A DNA stretch of 64,000 nt, from assembly GCA_036867785.1 (NCBI GenBank), contig CP145409.1, positions 1,178,001 through 1,242,000 on the forward strand, in the 5' to 3' direction. Both the position numbers and the translations under genes were made by a program. Under the pieces are notes generated by a model. That model did no database searches. It saw only the letters and a list, made by a program, of their open reading frames with translations, and was not told the origin of the DNA. Below, in pieces: positions 1 to 9,025 of this stretch. This stretch comes from Plasmodiophora brassicae. Taxonomy: Eukaryota > Endomyxa: Phytomyxea > Phytomyxea > Plasmodiophorida. The first letter of the stretch is position 1. Each line of letters opens with the position of its first letter.

Positions 1-162
1 GGGCTGGGGCTGGCGCTGGGCGTCGTTCCTGCGGTCGCGCTGCTGGGCATGTCCGACCCTCCGCCTCCGGGTCACGGCATTTTTCGAATAACTGCGCCCG
101 AAGACACGCGGCGACTCGTCCGCGCCTGGAACGGGGGACCGGGGGGCCGACACCCTACTTAA
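1..162 (+). CDS. 3' end of an unidentified gene (partial)
   Basis: An open frame enters from the left edge in frame 1 and stops at TAA 160-162. It encodes 53 residues, starting with a hydrophobic stretch (GLGLALGVVPAVALLG) that could be a membrane segment, followed by a short polar tail. No family can be named from this fragment. It could be chance in GC-rich DNA; the hydrophobic start and the position just upstream of a same-strand gene are the only support. Confidence 0.25.
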   Translation, partial: GLGLALGVVPAVALLGMSDPPPPGHGIFRITAPEDTRRLVRAWNGGPGGRHPT

Positions 163-264
163 CGGCTCCGCGTTCTTCGGGCGATGCGGTTTGCGCCGTT
201 GCGGCGGCAACCGGCACTGCGCTGACGGCGTCCTGGACGGGATCGTGTCGTTTCCTGGCGACGG

Positions 265-1560
265 ATGCGGGTGGTCGTTGCAGCGAACGCGCTGAAGGAG
301 TGCCTGTCGGCGGGGCGGGCCTGCGAGGCGATCGCGTCCGGGTGCGAGCGCGCCGGCGCGGAAACGATCAGGGTGCCGCTGGCGGACGGCGGCGACGGGT
401 CGGGCGAGATCCTGCACGGCGCCGTCGGCGGCGAATGGAGATCCGTCGATGTGCACGGGCCGACCGGCCGGATCGTGCCAGCCCGGTACGTTTGGGATGA
501 GCGGACCCGGACGGCGCTGATCGAGATGGCGAGGGCGAGCGGGCTGGCGCTGCTCACTGATGATGAAAAGGACCCGATGCAAACGTCGACGACCGGCGTC
601 GGGGAATTGCTGCTTGACGCCGCCTCGCTGTCCCCCGAGTCGATCATCGTCTGCGTCGGCGGGTCGGCGACCAACGACGGCGGTGCCGGGATGGCACACG
701 CTCTCGGTTACAGATTCGTCGGCGACAATGGCGAAGACGTGACCCCAACGGGAGGCGCGCTCCGCAACGTCCGCGAATGTGTCGCGCCTGTCGATCGTTC
801 CGCGATCGATGCGATCCGGCGCGCGAACGTGACGGTCGCCGTCGACACCGACGCGACCTTGGTTGGTCCCCGCGGGGCGACGGCCATGTTTGCCCGCCAG
901 AAAGGTATTCCATTGCGGCGCGCGCCTGGGGCGACCTGTCTCGTGTGTCTCGCGCTGACCGTTGCGCAGGCGCAAAGCAGGGCGACGTGGAGGCGCTCGA
1001 GCGTGGCCTCGGCCGGTTAGCGTCGATCTGGAAGGGATCGGCAGAGTTCGGCCACGCCGATCTCTTGCAAGTGGCCGGTGCGGGTGCGGCTGGGGGCCTG
1101 GCCGCCGGCCTCATGGCCTATTGTGGCGGGCGGCTGCGTGGCGGGTTCGAGCTGATCGCGTCGCACGTCGGCCTCGACGATGCGGTTCGTCGGGCCGACC
1201 TGGTCATCACGGCGGAGGGCATGGTCGATTGTACCGCCGGAAAGGTTCGCCCCCCCGTGTCGCGTGATGTATTACCACACGCGGTTGACGACGCCGACGA
1301 CGTGCCAGGTCCCTTGGGAAGTTGCCCGGGTCTGCGCTGGCCACAACGTTCCTTGCGCGATGCTGACGGGGTCGCTGCCCCCCGGCCCCGTCCTCGCTCG
1401 CCTGGAACGTGCGGCAACGGCGGGTGTCTTTTCCATTGCACCTGGGCCGATATCGCTCCAAGAGTCCAAGGAACGCGCCGAGGCCCTGCTGTCAACAACG
1501 GCCGCGCAGGTGGTGCGATGCTTCCGAAGCGGAATGAATCGCCGTTCTGCATTGCCATAG
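265..1560 (+). CDS. Glycerate kinase (GlxK/GarK family)
   Basis: Phosphorylates D-glycerate with ATP, feeding glycerate into glycolysis or photorespiratory-type salvage. Three exons: 265-904, 970-1244 and 1309-1560, with introns of 65 and 64 nt; 388 residues, close to the usual 375-385. The joined protein keeps the family landmarks in order: an N-terminal start with NALKECLSA, the ADGGDGSGE loop near residue 42, the glycine-rich GGSATNDGGAG motif near 135, then VDTDATLVGPRGA, and the C-terminal half with GAGAAGGLAAGL, DLVITAEG and NVPCAMLTG. The start is the first ATG and leaves the family N-terminus complete. Both introns restore frame exactly at conserved positions, which supports the model. 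The family has bacterial and eukaryotic members; with two introns this copy is fully adapted to the nuclear genome. Confidence 0.9.
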
Positions 1561-1947
1561 CCCTTGTTACGGACCGGGGTAGCGGGGGGGACTGACCAGA
1601 AACGCTCGGCCAGTAGCGTTGTCAGTGACGAGCGTTGTCGCCTCGCCCCATACACAATGACTGCTAGCCATGGCAACGCGCCCCGGTTCTGCTTGTGACG
1701 CGCATCGCGACAGATTCGCTGGGCGACATATCGGAGCGGCGGCGGAAGCAGCTGAGCACGTGACTGGGGGAGGGAGGCAACGTATCGTAGCCCTGGTCAC
1801 GTGGGCTCGGTGTTCGCTATGTGACTGCTAACGACCCGTTGGCAGCTCGGTACGGCGACAAACTACGAACAACACCAACGCGAGAGCGGGCGCCGTTGTG
1901 CACGTGCGCGCTAGGGAAGCGGTTGGAGCCCCCGTCCCGTGCGCGTT
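1561..1947. other. Gap without a supported gene
   Basis: 387 bases between glycerate kinase and the bHLH gene, both on the plus strand. Only short GC-driven reading frames occur here. It should hold the 3' UTR of the first gene and the promoter of the second; I see no recognisable element. Confidence 0.4.
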
Positions 1948-2422
1948 ATGCCCCTGTCGGAACACCTGGAGCCGTATTTCGACGGCGAGATGATTGCCCT
2001 ACACGCCGCATTCGACGACAGCGCTCAGTTCCGGGACCTGGCCATCTCCATCTCCGGCGTCTCCCCGGAAGGGCTCCCGTCCTGGACGTCGTCGTCCGAC
2101 GCACAAGACAAGCAGCGTCCTAGGGCGACTCCACCGGCCACTAAACCCGCGTCGACAACCACTACGGGCACACGTCCTCCGCCGGACGGGGCGCTTCCAG
2201 AGAAGACGACCCCAAGGACGGTCTCGAAACAGCCGCCGCCGAATTCACCGGCCAGCTCGACGTCACCACCAAGCACGCGCCGAGAGAAGCACAATGCCCT
2301 GGAGAATCGGCGTCGTGGAGTGAAGCGGCAGATCTTCGACGAGCTCAAGTTCCTGCTGGAAGGCCCGACGCAGCAGATACCCATCCTTCGGAAATGCCTG
2401 CGAGTCGTCAAGCTCGCCAAGA

Positions 2423-2427
2423 CAAAG
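2423..2427. repeat. Target-site duplication CAAAG, left copy
   Basis: CAAAG precedes the 5' LTR and is repeated directly after the 3' LTR (7554-7558). Five bases is the usual duplication for Ty1/Copia integration. Confidence 0.9.
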
Positions 2428-2607
2428 TGATTCATAATGGGAAGGCTAGCGACAGTGGCCGACCCATGAGTCACGACGACGTGACGCAACTGGTGCACAG
2501 TGGCGACCGTGCCACTGTGTGTGCGACGTCATGGGGACGTCGGCTTCCCCCACGTTAGATACACTGGGGACTTTCACTTTCCTAAGCGCTTCGAACTGCT
2601 TGAATCA
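2428..2607 (+). repeat. 5' LTR of the Copia element
   Basis: 180 bp, TGATTCATAA at the start and CTTGAATCA at the end. It matches 7374-7553 base for base by eye. Confidence 0.95.
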
Positions 2608-2621
2608 GATTAAGAGTCCCA
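2608..2621 (+). promoter_or_regulatory. Primer-binding site complementary to the tRNA-Lys(CUU) anticodon arm
   Basis: GATTAAGAGTCCCA directly follows the 5' LTR. Its reverse complement TGGGACTCTTAATC is the anticodon-arm sequence I know from eukaryotic tRNA-Lys(CUU), with CTT as anticodon. Priming from an internal half-tRNA rather than the 3' CCA end is documented for Copia-type elements (Drosophila copia uses initiator tRNA-Met this way). The match is seen directly; its use as primer is inferred. Confidence 0.65.
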
Positions 2622-2628
2622 CTCTCTG

Positions 2629-4098
2629 ATGGCGACGATCCCAAGCATCCCAGCCGACCTGGCCCAAGCAGAGGCCGTGATCGCCCAGATAAGCGCTGCG
2701 CTGTCCGAGGCCCAGCGGCAGCAGGATCGGCTGGAGGCGGAGGTTGAACGTCTGCAAGCAGCGGCGGCCGGGAGCGGGACCGGCCAGCGCGAGAACGCGG
2801 CGCTCAAGGATCGTCTGGCGCGGCTGGAAGCTGCGCAGAAGGAAAGGCTGACGGGCCTGAAGGAGTCCGGCATCAAGATCTCCGTCCAGCTGAAGGGCAA
2901 GGACAATTACCTGGTCTGGGCGTCGTCGATGACGACGATGCTCAAGAAGTCGGGCCTGCAAAAGGCCGTGGAGCCCGCGACGCGCGGGCACAACGAAGAG
3001 CCGGCGTCGGAGCAAGAGAGGCTCCACGCAATGTACGCTATCAAGAAGAACGTGCATGAAGACGAACTTCCCTTGATACTCGACATACCCGACGACCGTC
3101 CGGACCTGGCGTGGAGCGCCATCCAGACGGAGTATTCCGGCCAAACGGGCACGGACCTGGCGATGTTCGACATTCTTCTGTCAACAACAAAGCTTAAGGC
3201 GGGCGCCGACCTCACGGAGACCAAGGCGCACCTGACGGCGATGCGCGACCTGGGCATCAACCTGGCCCGGGCGGATCCGAATCGGACGAAGACTGAGTCG
3301 GACATGGCGACGAAGGTCCTTATCTCGCTGCCATACACCGAGTACAAGGACTTAGTCAACGCGATGCTGCGCGGTCCCATCGGAGAGCTGACGCAAAGCA
3401 AGGTCCGCGCAGAAGTGCTCGCTCAGTACAAGCGGGGAGCGATAGAGCGCGGCGACGACGACAGCGGCTCCTCGGCGGCCATGACGACGACGGGGTTCTC
3501 CGGCAAGTGCTTCAACTGTGGAAAGGCTGGACACAGGGCGGCCGACTGCCGTAGCCGCAAGAAGACCGGCAACGCCGAGCGCGGCAAGGCCAGGAACGGC
3601 AAGCGGAAGGGGGGCAAAGAGGAAGGCGGTTCGGCGTCGATCGCGCTCCTGACGAGCCTGGCGGGCGTCGAGGACGCGCCGCGGAAGGGCATCCGCGACT
3701 TCATCGTCGACAACGCGGCGACGTGCGGCCACGTGTCCACCCACAAGGCGCACTTCGAGGAGCTGGACTTCATCGCCGACAAGGACCGGCCGACGATCGG
3801 CGGCATCGGCCCGCAGCGAATCAAGGTCCATGCCAGGGGCAACGTCCGCCTCAAGCTGGCTAACGGCAAGTCGATCACGCTGACAAACGTCGCGTACGCG
3901 CCAGATGCATCCGCGAACATCTTCGCGGTGCGTTCGGCACTCCTGCAGCTCGGCAAGGACGGCAAGACGGGCGCGGAGCACCATGAGCAGACGCGCTCAG
4001 CCCGGCTCCTGGACGGGGCCGGAAGGACGATCGTGACCAGTACGGTCCGCAAGGGCCTGTACTACCTGGATCTGCACAAGGTCCAGGATTTCGAGTAG
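2629..4098 (+). CDS. Copia gag-like frame with zinc knuckle and protease region
   Basis: 489 residues. An N-terminal coiled-coil-like stretch is followed by a Copia gag region beginning near ISVQLKGKDNYLVWASSM. A CCHC knuckle (CFNCGKAGHRAADC) lies near residues 293-307, then a basic linker. An aspartic-protease-like region follows from about 357, including IGGIGPQRIKVHARGNVRL and the NVAYAPDASANIF segment typical of Copia proteases. It belongs to the element at 2428-7553. Confidence 0.85.
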   Translation: MATIPSIPADLAQAEAVIAQISAALSEAQRQQDRLEAEVERLQAAAAGSGTGQRENAALKDRLARLEAAQKERLTGLKESGIKISVQLKGKDNYLVWASSMTTMLKKSGLQKAVEPATRGHNEEPASEQERLHAMYAIKKNVHEDELPLILDIPDDRPDLAWSAIQTEYSGQTGTDLAMFDILLSTTKLKAGADLTETKAHLTAMRDLGINLARADPNRTKTESDMATKVLISLPYTEYKDLVNAMLRGPIGELTQSKVRAEVLAQYKRGAIERGDDDSGSSAAMTTTGFSGKCFNCGKAGHRAADCRSRKKTGNAERGKARNGKRKGGKEEGGSASIALLTSLAGVEDAPRKGIRDFIVDNAATCGHVSTHKAHFEELDFIADKDRPTIGGIGPQRIKVHARGNVRLKLANGKSITLTNVAYAPDASANIFAVRSALLQLGKDGKTGAEHHEQTRSARLLDGAGRTIVTSTVRKGLYYLDLHKVQDFE

Positions 4099-4103
4099 CG
4101 GGG

Positions 4104-7100
4104 GTGGCGCTGGCCGCCCCCGATCACGATCATCCAAACCAGCCAGAAAACAAGAGCCCGAGCAAGGAGGAGCCGGCCGAGAAGAAGGAAACGCGCAAGC
4201 CCGCGGACGTAAAGCGCGACAGAACGATATCATTGGCGGAGGCGCACGCGAGGTGCGGCCACCTGTCCACGATCACGATCAGAAAGGCAGTCAAGAACGG
4301 GGCAATCACCGGTCTCAACATCGACGAGGCCGACCTGGCGAGCGACGAGGTGCCCAGGTGCAAGGTGTGCATCGAGGCCAACCTCAACCGAACGGCGATC
4401 CCGCGGAGACGGACACGGACGGTGCTCTCGAAGCTGCAGATCGTCGGGGCGGACCTGCAGACGTTCGACACCAGGTCGCATGACGGAAAGACGTACATGG
4501 CGTGCTACGTTGACCACGCGACTGGTGTCGGTGCCACGGTCAACCTGGCAAATAAGGGTGACCAGGAGCAAGTCGTCATGGACGTGCTGACCCGGCTCGA
4601 GGTCATGGGCGGCACACGCGTCGACACGTTCCGCGCCGACCAGGGCGGCGAGTTCACCTCGACGCGCCTGGCGAAGCTGCTGCGCGAGCGGGGAATCGCA
4701 CAGGAGTTCAGCGACACGGACCGCCCGCACCAGAACGGTCTCGCGGAGACGTTCGGTGGCAAGATTGTCAAGATGATGCGCGCAGCTCGTGTCCAGTCAG
4801 GCGTCCCGCGCAAGTACTGGACCGAGAACGGGCGGCATCAGACGTGGGTAGCCAACCGCGTGCCGCTCCAACGACACGGCCACCGGACGACGCCAATCGA
4901 GGAACTGACGGGGGAACAAGCAGACCTGTCGAGGGCGATGCCATTCGGTTGCGAGGCGTGGGTCAGGATCCGGCGGCAAAAGAAGTGCAAGCTGGACGCC
5001 AGGGCCGAGCGCGCGGTCCACATGGGGGTGTGCATCGACAAGAAGGCGTACCGGCTGCTGCTGTGGCACAGCCGCAAGATGATCGAGTCTTCGGACGTGG
5101 TCTTCTTCCCCAACGAATTCCCGTTCAAGGATGACAGCGGCTCCCGCGGAGAGGAGACCCGCAAGCGCCAAGAGACGGCGCAAGCCCAGCTGCAAGGAGG
5201 CGGCGATGGCGGTCAAGACGATCGTCATGGGCAAGAAGACGACGGCGGTCGGGACGATCGCGTCGCACGACAAGACGACGGCGATCGAGAAGGTCGCGTC
5301 GGTCAACAACAGGGCGGCGGCCAGGATGGCCGCGCCATTCAGCGAGGCGGCGGCGGGGACGACCGTGCCAGGGAACTCGCAGGTGCCGGTGAAGACCGGC
5401 ATGACGGACGCGATGAGCAAGCAGCTCAGGGCGGCGGGGATCGAGGACCTGCTGCTCAAGGCGTCCCTGAACCGAGGCGGTCGACGCGCATCAGAGGAGC
5501 GCCCGCTCGGTTTGCCGACGTGGACTACGACGGCGAAGCGCGGCGCCAGAGGGCGGCCAGCGCCAGGGCGGCAGCAGGGGCTGCCGACAACGTCGACCAG
5601 GCGGCAGCAGCAGATGCTGTCGACCACGACAACGAGGCCAACGACGACCCGGACAACGAGGACCAGGTCAACCAGGACGAGGCGCTCGAGAACGAGGACA
5701 GCTACCTGGAGGAGGAGGACGCTGGCAACGCGTTCCTCACTGAGTACGAGGCCGAGAACGGGCCTGACCGGGACAAGTACCTGGCGGCGCAGGTCGAGGA
5801 GATGCAGTCGCTGAAGGAAGCGGGCACGTATGAGATCGTGGACCGCCCGACCGACGCTCAAGTGCTGCCAACAATGTTCGTGCACACGACGAAGCGCGAC
5901 GAGGACGGGGAGATCACGCGCCACAAGGCCCGCTTCTGCGTCAAGGGATGCTGCGACAAGTTCAAGGGCCAGAAGGAGACGTACTCGCCGACGCTCCGGT
6001 ATGCGACGTTGCGCATCATGGTGGCGCTGGCGGCCATGCTGGGCGTGGTCATCCACCAGCTGGACGTTAAGACGGCGTTCCTGAATGGAGACCTGCCGTA
6101 CCCGATCTACTGTGAACAGCCGAAGAACTTCGTGGTCGGAGGACGCGGCAAGGTGATGAAGCTCCTGAAGGCGCTGTACGGCCTGGTCGAGGCGCCGAAG
6201 CTCTGGTACGATAAGCTCGTATCAGTTCTGTTCGAAATCGGCTTCACAAGGGTGACCGGCGACCCGTGCCTGTTCGTTATGTTCACGACGAAGGACGGCC
6301 GCAGACAGATCACGATCCTCGGGGTGTTCGTGGACGACTTTATGATGTTTGGCACGGATCCCGACGTCATCGAGTACGTCAAGGCAGCGTTGGGCAAGAA
6401 GTTCAAGATGAAGGACCTCGGCATCGCGAGATGGATCCTGGGGATGCGCATCAAGCAGGAGGCAACGCGCATCACGATCGACCAACAGCAGTACGCCAAG
6501 GAGGTGGTCGCGCGGTTCCAGACCGACATCGACGAGGCAGCCGCCGGGCGCCGCTTGCGCGCGCCGGCCACGGCTCTGCCTGTCGGGCAGATTATGCCCC
6601 GGCGAACCGACGGTGTTCCGCACCAGCATGAGCGGTACCGCGAGGGCGTTGGTTGCCTGGCGCATCTGTCGATCGGCACGATGCCGACAATCACGCACGC
6701 GGTGTCGCAGCTGTCGCGTCACCTGAACAACCCGGGTCGGGAGCATTTCGAGGCGATGCTCCACGTGCTGCGATATGTCCAGAACAACACGGATGTCGGC
6801 ATCATCTACGCGAAGAGCAAGACACCGGCGACTGAATTCGACCCGATGGCACTGAACAAAGACAACGTGAAGGAGTCGGAGCCCCGGGCGGCGGTCGACT
6901 CGGACTTTGCGATGGACCCGGACACATCCAAGTCGGTCACGGGATTCATCGTCACGCTGATGGACGCAGCTGTGAGCTGGCGATCGAAGCAGCAAAGCCT
7001 GGTGGCGACCTCCTCAGCGCACGCGGAGTACGTGGCGGCCAGCGAGCTGGCGCGTGAAGTAGTGTGGGTCCGGATGCTCCTCACCGACATCGGGTTCACT

Positions 7101-7367
7101 CTGACGGACCCGTCGATTGTGCTGGAGGACAACACGGCTGCCGAGCAGATGGTGAAGACGCTCGGGGTCACGGACCGGAACAAGCACATTCGGGTGAAAT
7201 GGCACTATGTGCGAGAGTGCGTCCAGGAGGGACTGCTCCGGTTCGAGCGCGTGGCGTCAAAGAACAATCCGGCGGACGCGCTCACCAAGCCGACCACTCG
7301 TGAACCTGTGGAGGTCATGAAGAGGGCGGCCGGGATGGGTCGGGTGGACCTGTCGCTGGCGCCTTAG
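4104..7367 (+). CDS. Copia pol-like frame: integrase, reverse transcriptase, RNase H
   Basis: About 1,087 residues. In order: a pre-integrase zinc segment (RCGHLSTITIRK, about 45-110), the integrase core (about 112-265, with RADQGGEFTS and PHQNGLAETFGGK) and a long Gln/Asp/Gly-rich linker (about 345-560). The Copia reverse transcriptase follows (about 585-830, with LDVKTAFLNGDL and FVDDFMM), then RNase H (about 925-1060, with TGFIVTLMDAAVSW and TSSAHAEYVA). It ends just before the 3' LTR. Domain order with integrase first places it in Ty1/Copia and excludes Gypsy. Confidence 0.9.
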   Translation: MALAAPDHDHPNQPENKSPSKEEPAEKKETRKPADVKRDRTISLAEAHARCGHLSTITIRKAVKNGAITGLNIDEADLASDEVPRCKVCIEANLNRTAIPRRRTRTVLSKLQIVGADLQTFDTRSHDGKTYMACYVDHATGVGATVNLANKGDQEQVVMDVLTRLEVMGGTRVDTFRADQGGEFTSTRLAKLLRERGIAQEFSDTDRPHQNGLAETFGGKIVKMMRAARVQSGVPRKYWTENGRHQTWVANRVPLQRHGHRTTPIEELTGEQADLSRAMPFGCEAWVRIRRQKKCKLDARAERAVHMGVCIDKKAYRLLLWHSRKMIESSDVVFFPNEFPFKDDSGSRGEETRKRQETAQAQLQGGGDGGQDDRHGQEDDGGRDDRVARQDDGDREGRVGQQQGGGQDGRAIQRGGGGDDRARELAGAGEDRHDGRDEQAAQGGGDRGPAAQGVPEPRRSTRIRGAPARFADVDYDGEARRQRAASARAAAGAADNVDQAAAADAVDHDNEANDDPDNEDQVNQDEALENEDSYLEEEDAGNAFLTEYEAENGPDRDKYLAAQVEEMQSLKEAGTYEIVDRPTDAQVLPTMFVHTTKRDEDGEITRHKARFCVKGCCDKFKGQKETYSPTLRYATLRIMVALAAMLGVVIHQLDVKTAFLNGDLPYPIYCEQPKNFVVGGRGKVMKLLKALYGLVEAPKLWYDKLVSVLFEIGFTRVTGDPCLFVMFTTKDGRRQITILGVFVDDFMMFGTDPDVIEYVKAALGKKFKMKDLGIARWILGMRIKQEATRITIDQQQYAKEVVARFQTDIDEAAAGRRLRAPATALPVGQIMPRRTDGVPHQHERYREGVGCLAHLSIGTMPTITHAVSQLSRHLNNPGREHFEAMLHVLRYVQNNTDVGIIYAKSKTPATEFDPMALNKDNVKESEPRAAVDSDFAMDPDTSKSVTGFIVTLMDAAVSWRSKQQSLVATSSAHAEYVAASELAREVVWVRMLLTDIGFTLTDPSIVLEDNTAAEQMVKTLGVTDRNKHIRVKWHYVRECVQEGLLRFERVASKNNPADALTKPTTREPVEVMKRAAGMGRVDLSLAP

Positions 7368-7373
7368 GGCGGC

Positions 7374-7553
7374 TGATTCATAATGGGAAGGCTAGCGACA
7401 GTGGCCGACCCATGAGTCACGACGACGTGACGCAACTGGTGCACAGTGGCGACCGTGCCACTGTGTGTGCGACGTCATGGGGACGTCGGCTTCCCCCACG
7501 TTAGATACACTGGGGACTTTCACTTTCCTAAGCGCTTCGAACTGCTTGAATCA
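7374..7553 (+). repeat. 3' LTR of the Copia element
   Basis: 180 bp, same sequence as 2428-2607; followed by the second CAAAG at 7554-7558. Confidence 0.95.
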
Positions 7554-7786
7554 CAAAGTGGCCCGACATCATGACCAGAATCGACGGCGAGAGCGATGCA
7601 GGCGACGATAGCAGCGATGGGGAGCGCACCAGTCCATCCCTACCCTAACTATATATACACGGAGATGCCCTATTATTCCCGACCTGTATGGAAGAATTCA
7701 TCTGTGGCACCGCGTTCAGCATGTGACAGTGGCCGTCACGTGGCGCGTGCCATTCGAGGAGTATCGCTGGCGCTGGTTGCCGTATC

Positions 7787-8940
7787 ATGGCGCCACCCAA
7801 GGGCAAGGGGAAGGGCCGTAAGGCAGGGCCACAGGAGGAGTACAATGGGTTCTGCGCGCCGGTCTCGCTACTGTACGACACGTTCAAATCGAACGTGGCG
7901 GCATCGGGCGGCCGCGTCCTGCCGGAACAGGCCGCCCCTGTCCTGGCCATGCTCCAGAAGGAACCCGACGATAAGCTCACGCAGATCAACATCGGGGACC
8001 CGATCGGGCCCGCCTGCGTCGAGCAACTGTGCCGAACCGTCCAGCAGATCTACTTCCTCGGCATCCGATCCGTCTGCTTCTGGAACGCCCAGCTAGGAGG
8101 TCAGTTCGACTCCAGCGGGCCGTTCACCTTCGCGTTCGTTAACCCCACCAGGCAGACGCCGGCTGCGCCCACGTTTGCCGTGCTATTGTGTACATGGAAG
8201 CCTTGCACAAGTTCGAGATCACTGACAGCGGCATGGGCGTCATGGCTGCCACTGCCCTCGTCCGTCACCGCCCCAATCACAGGCCTGATCATGACCGCGC
8301 GTCTGACTGAACATTGCAGGCGGACTCGCTGAGGACGTACAGAAACAAGCACCTGCGAATCATTAACGTCAGCAGGAATGCCGATCTAGGTGACGCGGGC
8401 GTTGAAGCCCTTCTGAGAGGGGTGCGGCTTCGTAAGGGGATCCACGAGCTGGACGTGTCGTTCTGCGCGCTGACGCCCCAATCCGGCCCGTATTTCGCCG
8501 ACCTGCTACGGTCGGCATACACGAGGATTCAGGCGATCAACCTCGAGGGGAACAACCTGCTGTCGACGGGCACGCTGGAGCTATGCCGGGGGCTGATCGG
8601 CAACCCCACGATCGAGTTCGTCAACTTGGCGAACAACAGCTTCGATGTCGAGAACCAGGACGCGATCCAGGCGCTGTGCGAGGTCATGCAGCACACGCCG
8701 TCGCTGGCCGAGATCGACCTTGACGGTAACCTGCTGAACGACGACAGTTCCGCCCTGCTGCTGGACGCGATCAAGAAGGCGCCACACGTGTCCAAGCTCG
8801 TCATCAGCCACCTGGTCCCGTTGAAATCAGCCCAGCTGATCCTCGACGAGCTCGGCAAGCGGAAACCCGGCCGTAAAGGGAAGAAGGCGGCCGGCGGCGC
8901 GAAGAAGGGCAAGAAAGGCGGCAAGAAGAAGAAGAAATAG
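7787..8940 (+). CDS. Leucine-rich repeat protein with Lys-rich tail
   Basis: Three exons: 7787-8099, 8156-8259 and 8320-8940 (introns 56 and 60 nt); 345 residues. The N-terminus is basic (MAPPKGKGKGRKAGPQ). From about residue 60 there are repeats of the ribonuclease-inhibitor type, visible as IRSVCFWNAQLGDAGC, LRIINVSRNADLGDAG, IHELDVSFCALT, IQAINLEGNNLLSTG, IEFVNLANNSF and LAEIDLDGNLLNDD. The last 30 residues are almost all Lys, Gly and Ala. Splicing the first intron restores LGDAG across the junction, as an LRR requires. LRR proteins of this shape are common in flagellate protists, often of unknown or axonemal role; I do not assign an orthologue. Confidence 0.85.
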
Positions 8941-9025
8941 AACACGCTGGTCAGATTGTATTTCTACCGTGTCGACGACGTCGATCCCAGTCTTGGGCCA
9001 GGACGTCGGTAACGTCGCCCGTCGC

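Larger units (their letters stand above)
2428..7553 (+). mobile_element. Copia (Ty1/Copia) LTR retrotransposon, looks whole and recent
   Basis: A 5,126-bp element with two 180-bp LTRs that look identical by eye. It carries a tRNA-type primer site next to the 5' LTR and two long adjacent reading frames. The first is gag (capsid-like region, CCHC zinc knuckle, protease region); the second is pol in the Copia order integrase, reverse transcriptase, RNase H. The LTRs begin TG and end CA, inside a 7-bp inverted end TGATTCA/TGAATCA. It is flanked by CAAAG on both sides. The element looks whole, and the matching LTRs suggest a very young insertion. It sits inside a coding exon of a bHLH gene. Confidence 0.95.
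1948..7648 (+). pseudogene. bHLH transcription factor gene interrupted by a Copia element
   Basis: The host reading frame starts at ATG 1948 (a GTG at 1939 is in frame but not needed) and runs to 2427. It has an acidic or polar N-terminal half, a Pro/Thr/Ser-rich linker, then a basic helix-loop-helix segment near residues 111-160. Its basic region has the E-box pattern HNxLExxRR, followed by a loop and a second helix ending LRVVKLAKTK. A complete LTR element lies right behind this helix. The same frame resumes after the element at 7559 (WPDIMTRIDG...) and ends at TAA 7646-7648, adding 30 acidic residues. Uninterrupted it would be 189 residues; the interrupted allele stops on entering the LTR, giving 160 residues that retain both helices. 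The truncated factor might still fold, or the allele may be null. Confidence 0.75.

Noticed and set aside
4797-6056. Long minus-strand open frame of 419 codons
   Set aside because: It is the antisense shadow of the Copia pol frame; Leu/Val/Arg-rich with no domain, while the plus strand shows clear integrase and reverse transcriptase.
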